A DNA stretch of 5,743 nucleotides, from contig CABUWR010000095.1 in NCBI GenBank assembly GCA_902495265.1, positions 1 to 5,743 of the forward strand. The letters are read 5' to 3'. Position 1 is the first letter of the stretch; each line of letters opens with the position of its first letter. This document shows, piece by piece, positions 5,687-5,743 of this stretch. The position numbers and the translations under genes are program-made. Source of the stretch: an uncultured Collinsella sp. Its GTDB lineage: Bacteria > Actinomycetota > Coriobacteriia > Coriobacteriales > Coriobacteriaceae. Below the pieces are notes generated by a model. The model did no database searches. It saw only the letters and a list, made by a program, of their open reading frames with translations, and had not been told where the DNA came from.

Positions 5687-5743
5687 CGGGTTGCCTTGCT
5701 CCGGGAAGTTCGCGAAGCCCACTTCCCGGAGCAAGGCAACCCG
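5687..5743. repeat. Long palindrome B (at least 23-bp arms, 11-nt loop), cut by the window edge
   Basis: Positions 5687-5709 are the exact reverse complement of 5721-5743, around the 11-nt spacer TCGCGAAGCCC (5710-5720), which is the reverse complement of the loop of palindrome A. The shared part is 5704-5726. Outside it the arms (CGGGTTGCCTTGCTCC on the left) have nothing in common with those of palindrome A. The right arm reaches the last base of the window, so its true end cannot be seen. Function unknown. Confidence 0.85.

Larger units (their letters stand above)
5296..5743. other. Non-coding region upstream of the his operon
   Basis: I see no convincing gene in this 448-nt stretch. It holds the hisZG ribosome binding site, a 12-bp leader hairpin, a weak promoter candidate and a cluster of inverted repeats (5454-5498, 5489-5561, 5566-5635 and 5687 to the edge). 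The open frames of 69 to 103 codons that cross it read straight through the palindromes, giving related peptides such as VGFANF on both strands, which is expected from inverted repeats. A short AT-rich patch (5628-5648) stands out from the GC-rich surroundings, between the middle fold and the right-hand palindrome. No tRNA, CRISPR repeat or integrase gene is visible. Confidence 0.7.

Noticed and set aside
5412..5734. Open frames of 69 to 103 codons in the upstream region
   Set aside because: They read through the inverted repeats, produce similar peptides on both strands, and show no known motif or convincing ribosome binding site.
5296..5743. T-box leader or histidine attenuator upstream of the operon
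   Set aside because: No T-box consensus (TGGnACCGCG-like) and no run of His codons is present. The only leader frame has a single His.
5489..5743. Intrinsic terminators or a CRISPR array as the explanation of palindromes A and B
   Set aside because: Neither stem is followed by a T-run and both are far longer than terminators. Only two core copies exist, in opposite orientation, without regular spacers.

Overview
The window is a GC-rich stretch carrying the 5' half of a histidine biosynthesis operon. All genes are on the minus strand, so the operon reads from right to left: hisZ-hisG (one fused gene), hisD, hisC, hisB and the first 84 codons of hisH, which runs off the left edge. High GC, the short-form HisG that needs HisZ, and the gene order G-D-C-B-H together suggest a Coriobacteriia-like actinobacterium (for example the Collinsella/Olsenella group). 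This placement is inferred from family knowledge, not from a database search.

Layout in transcription order. Positions 5743-5296 hold no convincing gene. This stretch contains a cluster of strong inverted repeats (5454-5743), then a weak putative promoter (about 5376-5371), a perfect 12-bp hairpin (5362-5331) and the Shine-Dalgarno of the first gene. The hisZG fusion occupies 5295-3580, followed by a 106-nt spacer with a possible weak attenuator. hisD (3473-2037), hisC (2035-920) and hisB (919-332) are packed with 1-nt and 0-nt gaps, each ribosome binding site lying inside the preceding gene, which points to translational coupling. A 79-nt spacer carrying an imperfect palindrome separates hisB from hisH (252-1, GTG start).

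The encoded enzymes cover step 1 (HisZ-HisG, ATP phosphoribosyltransferase), step 6/7 (HisB, imidazoleglycerol-phosphate dehydratase), the next aminotransferase step (HisC), the last two oxidations (HisD), and the glutaminase half of the HisHF synthase. The phosphatase domain fused to HisB in E. coli is absent here.

The most unusual DNA is upstream of the operon. Two long, nearly perfect palindromes (5489-5561 and 5687 to the window end) share an identical 23-nt core in opposite orientation, including the 11-nt loop GGGCTTCGCGA. Their outer arms are unrelated in sequence, yet each is fully self-complementary. Between them lies a third, imperfect fold (5566-5635). This looks like a composite palindromic element selected or maintained for structure rather than sequence. 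The HisZ-HisG fusion is the most notable protein feature.
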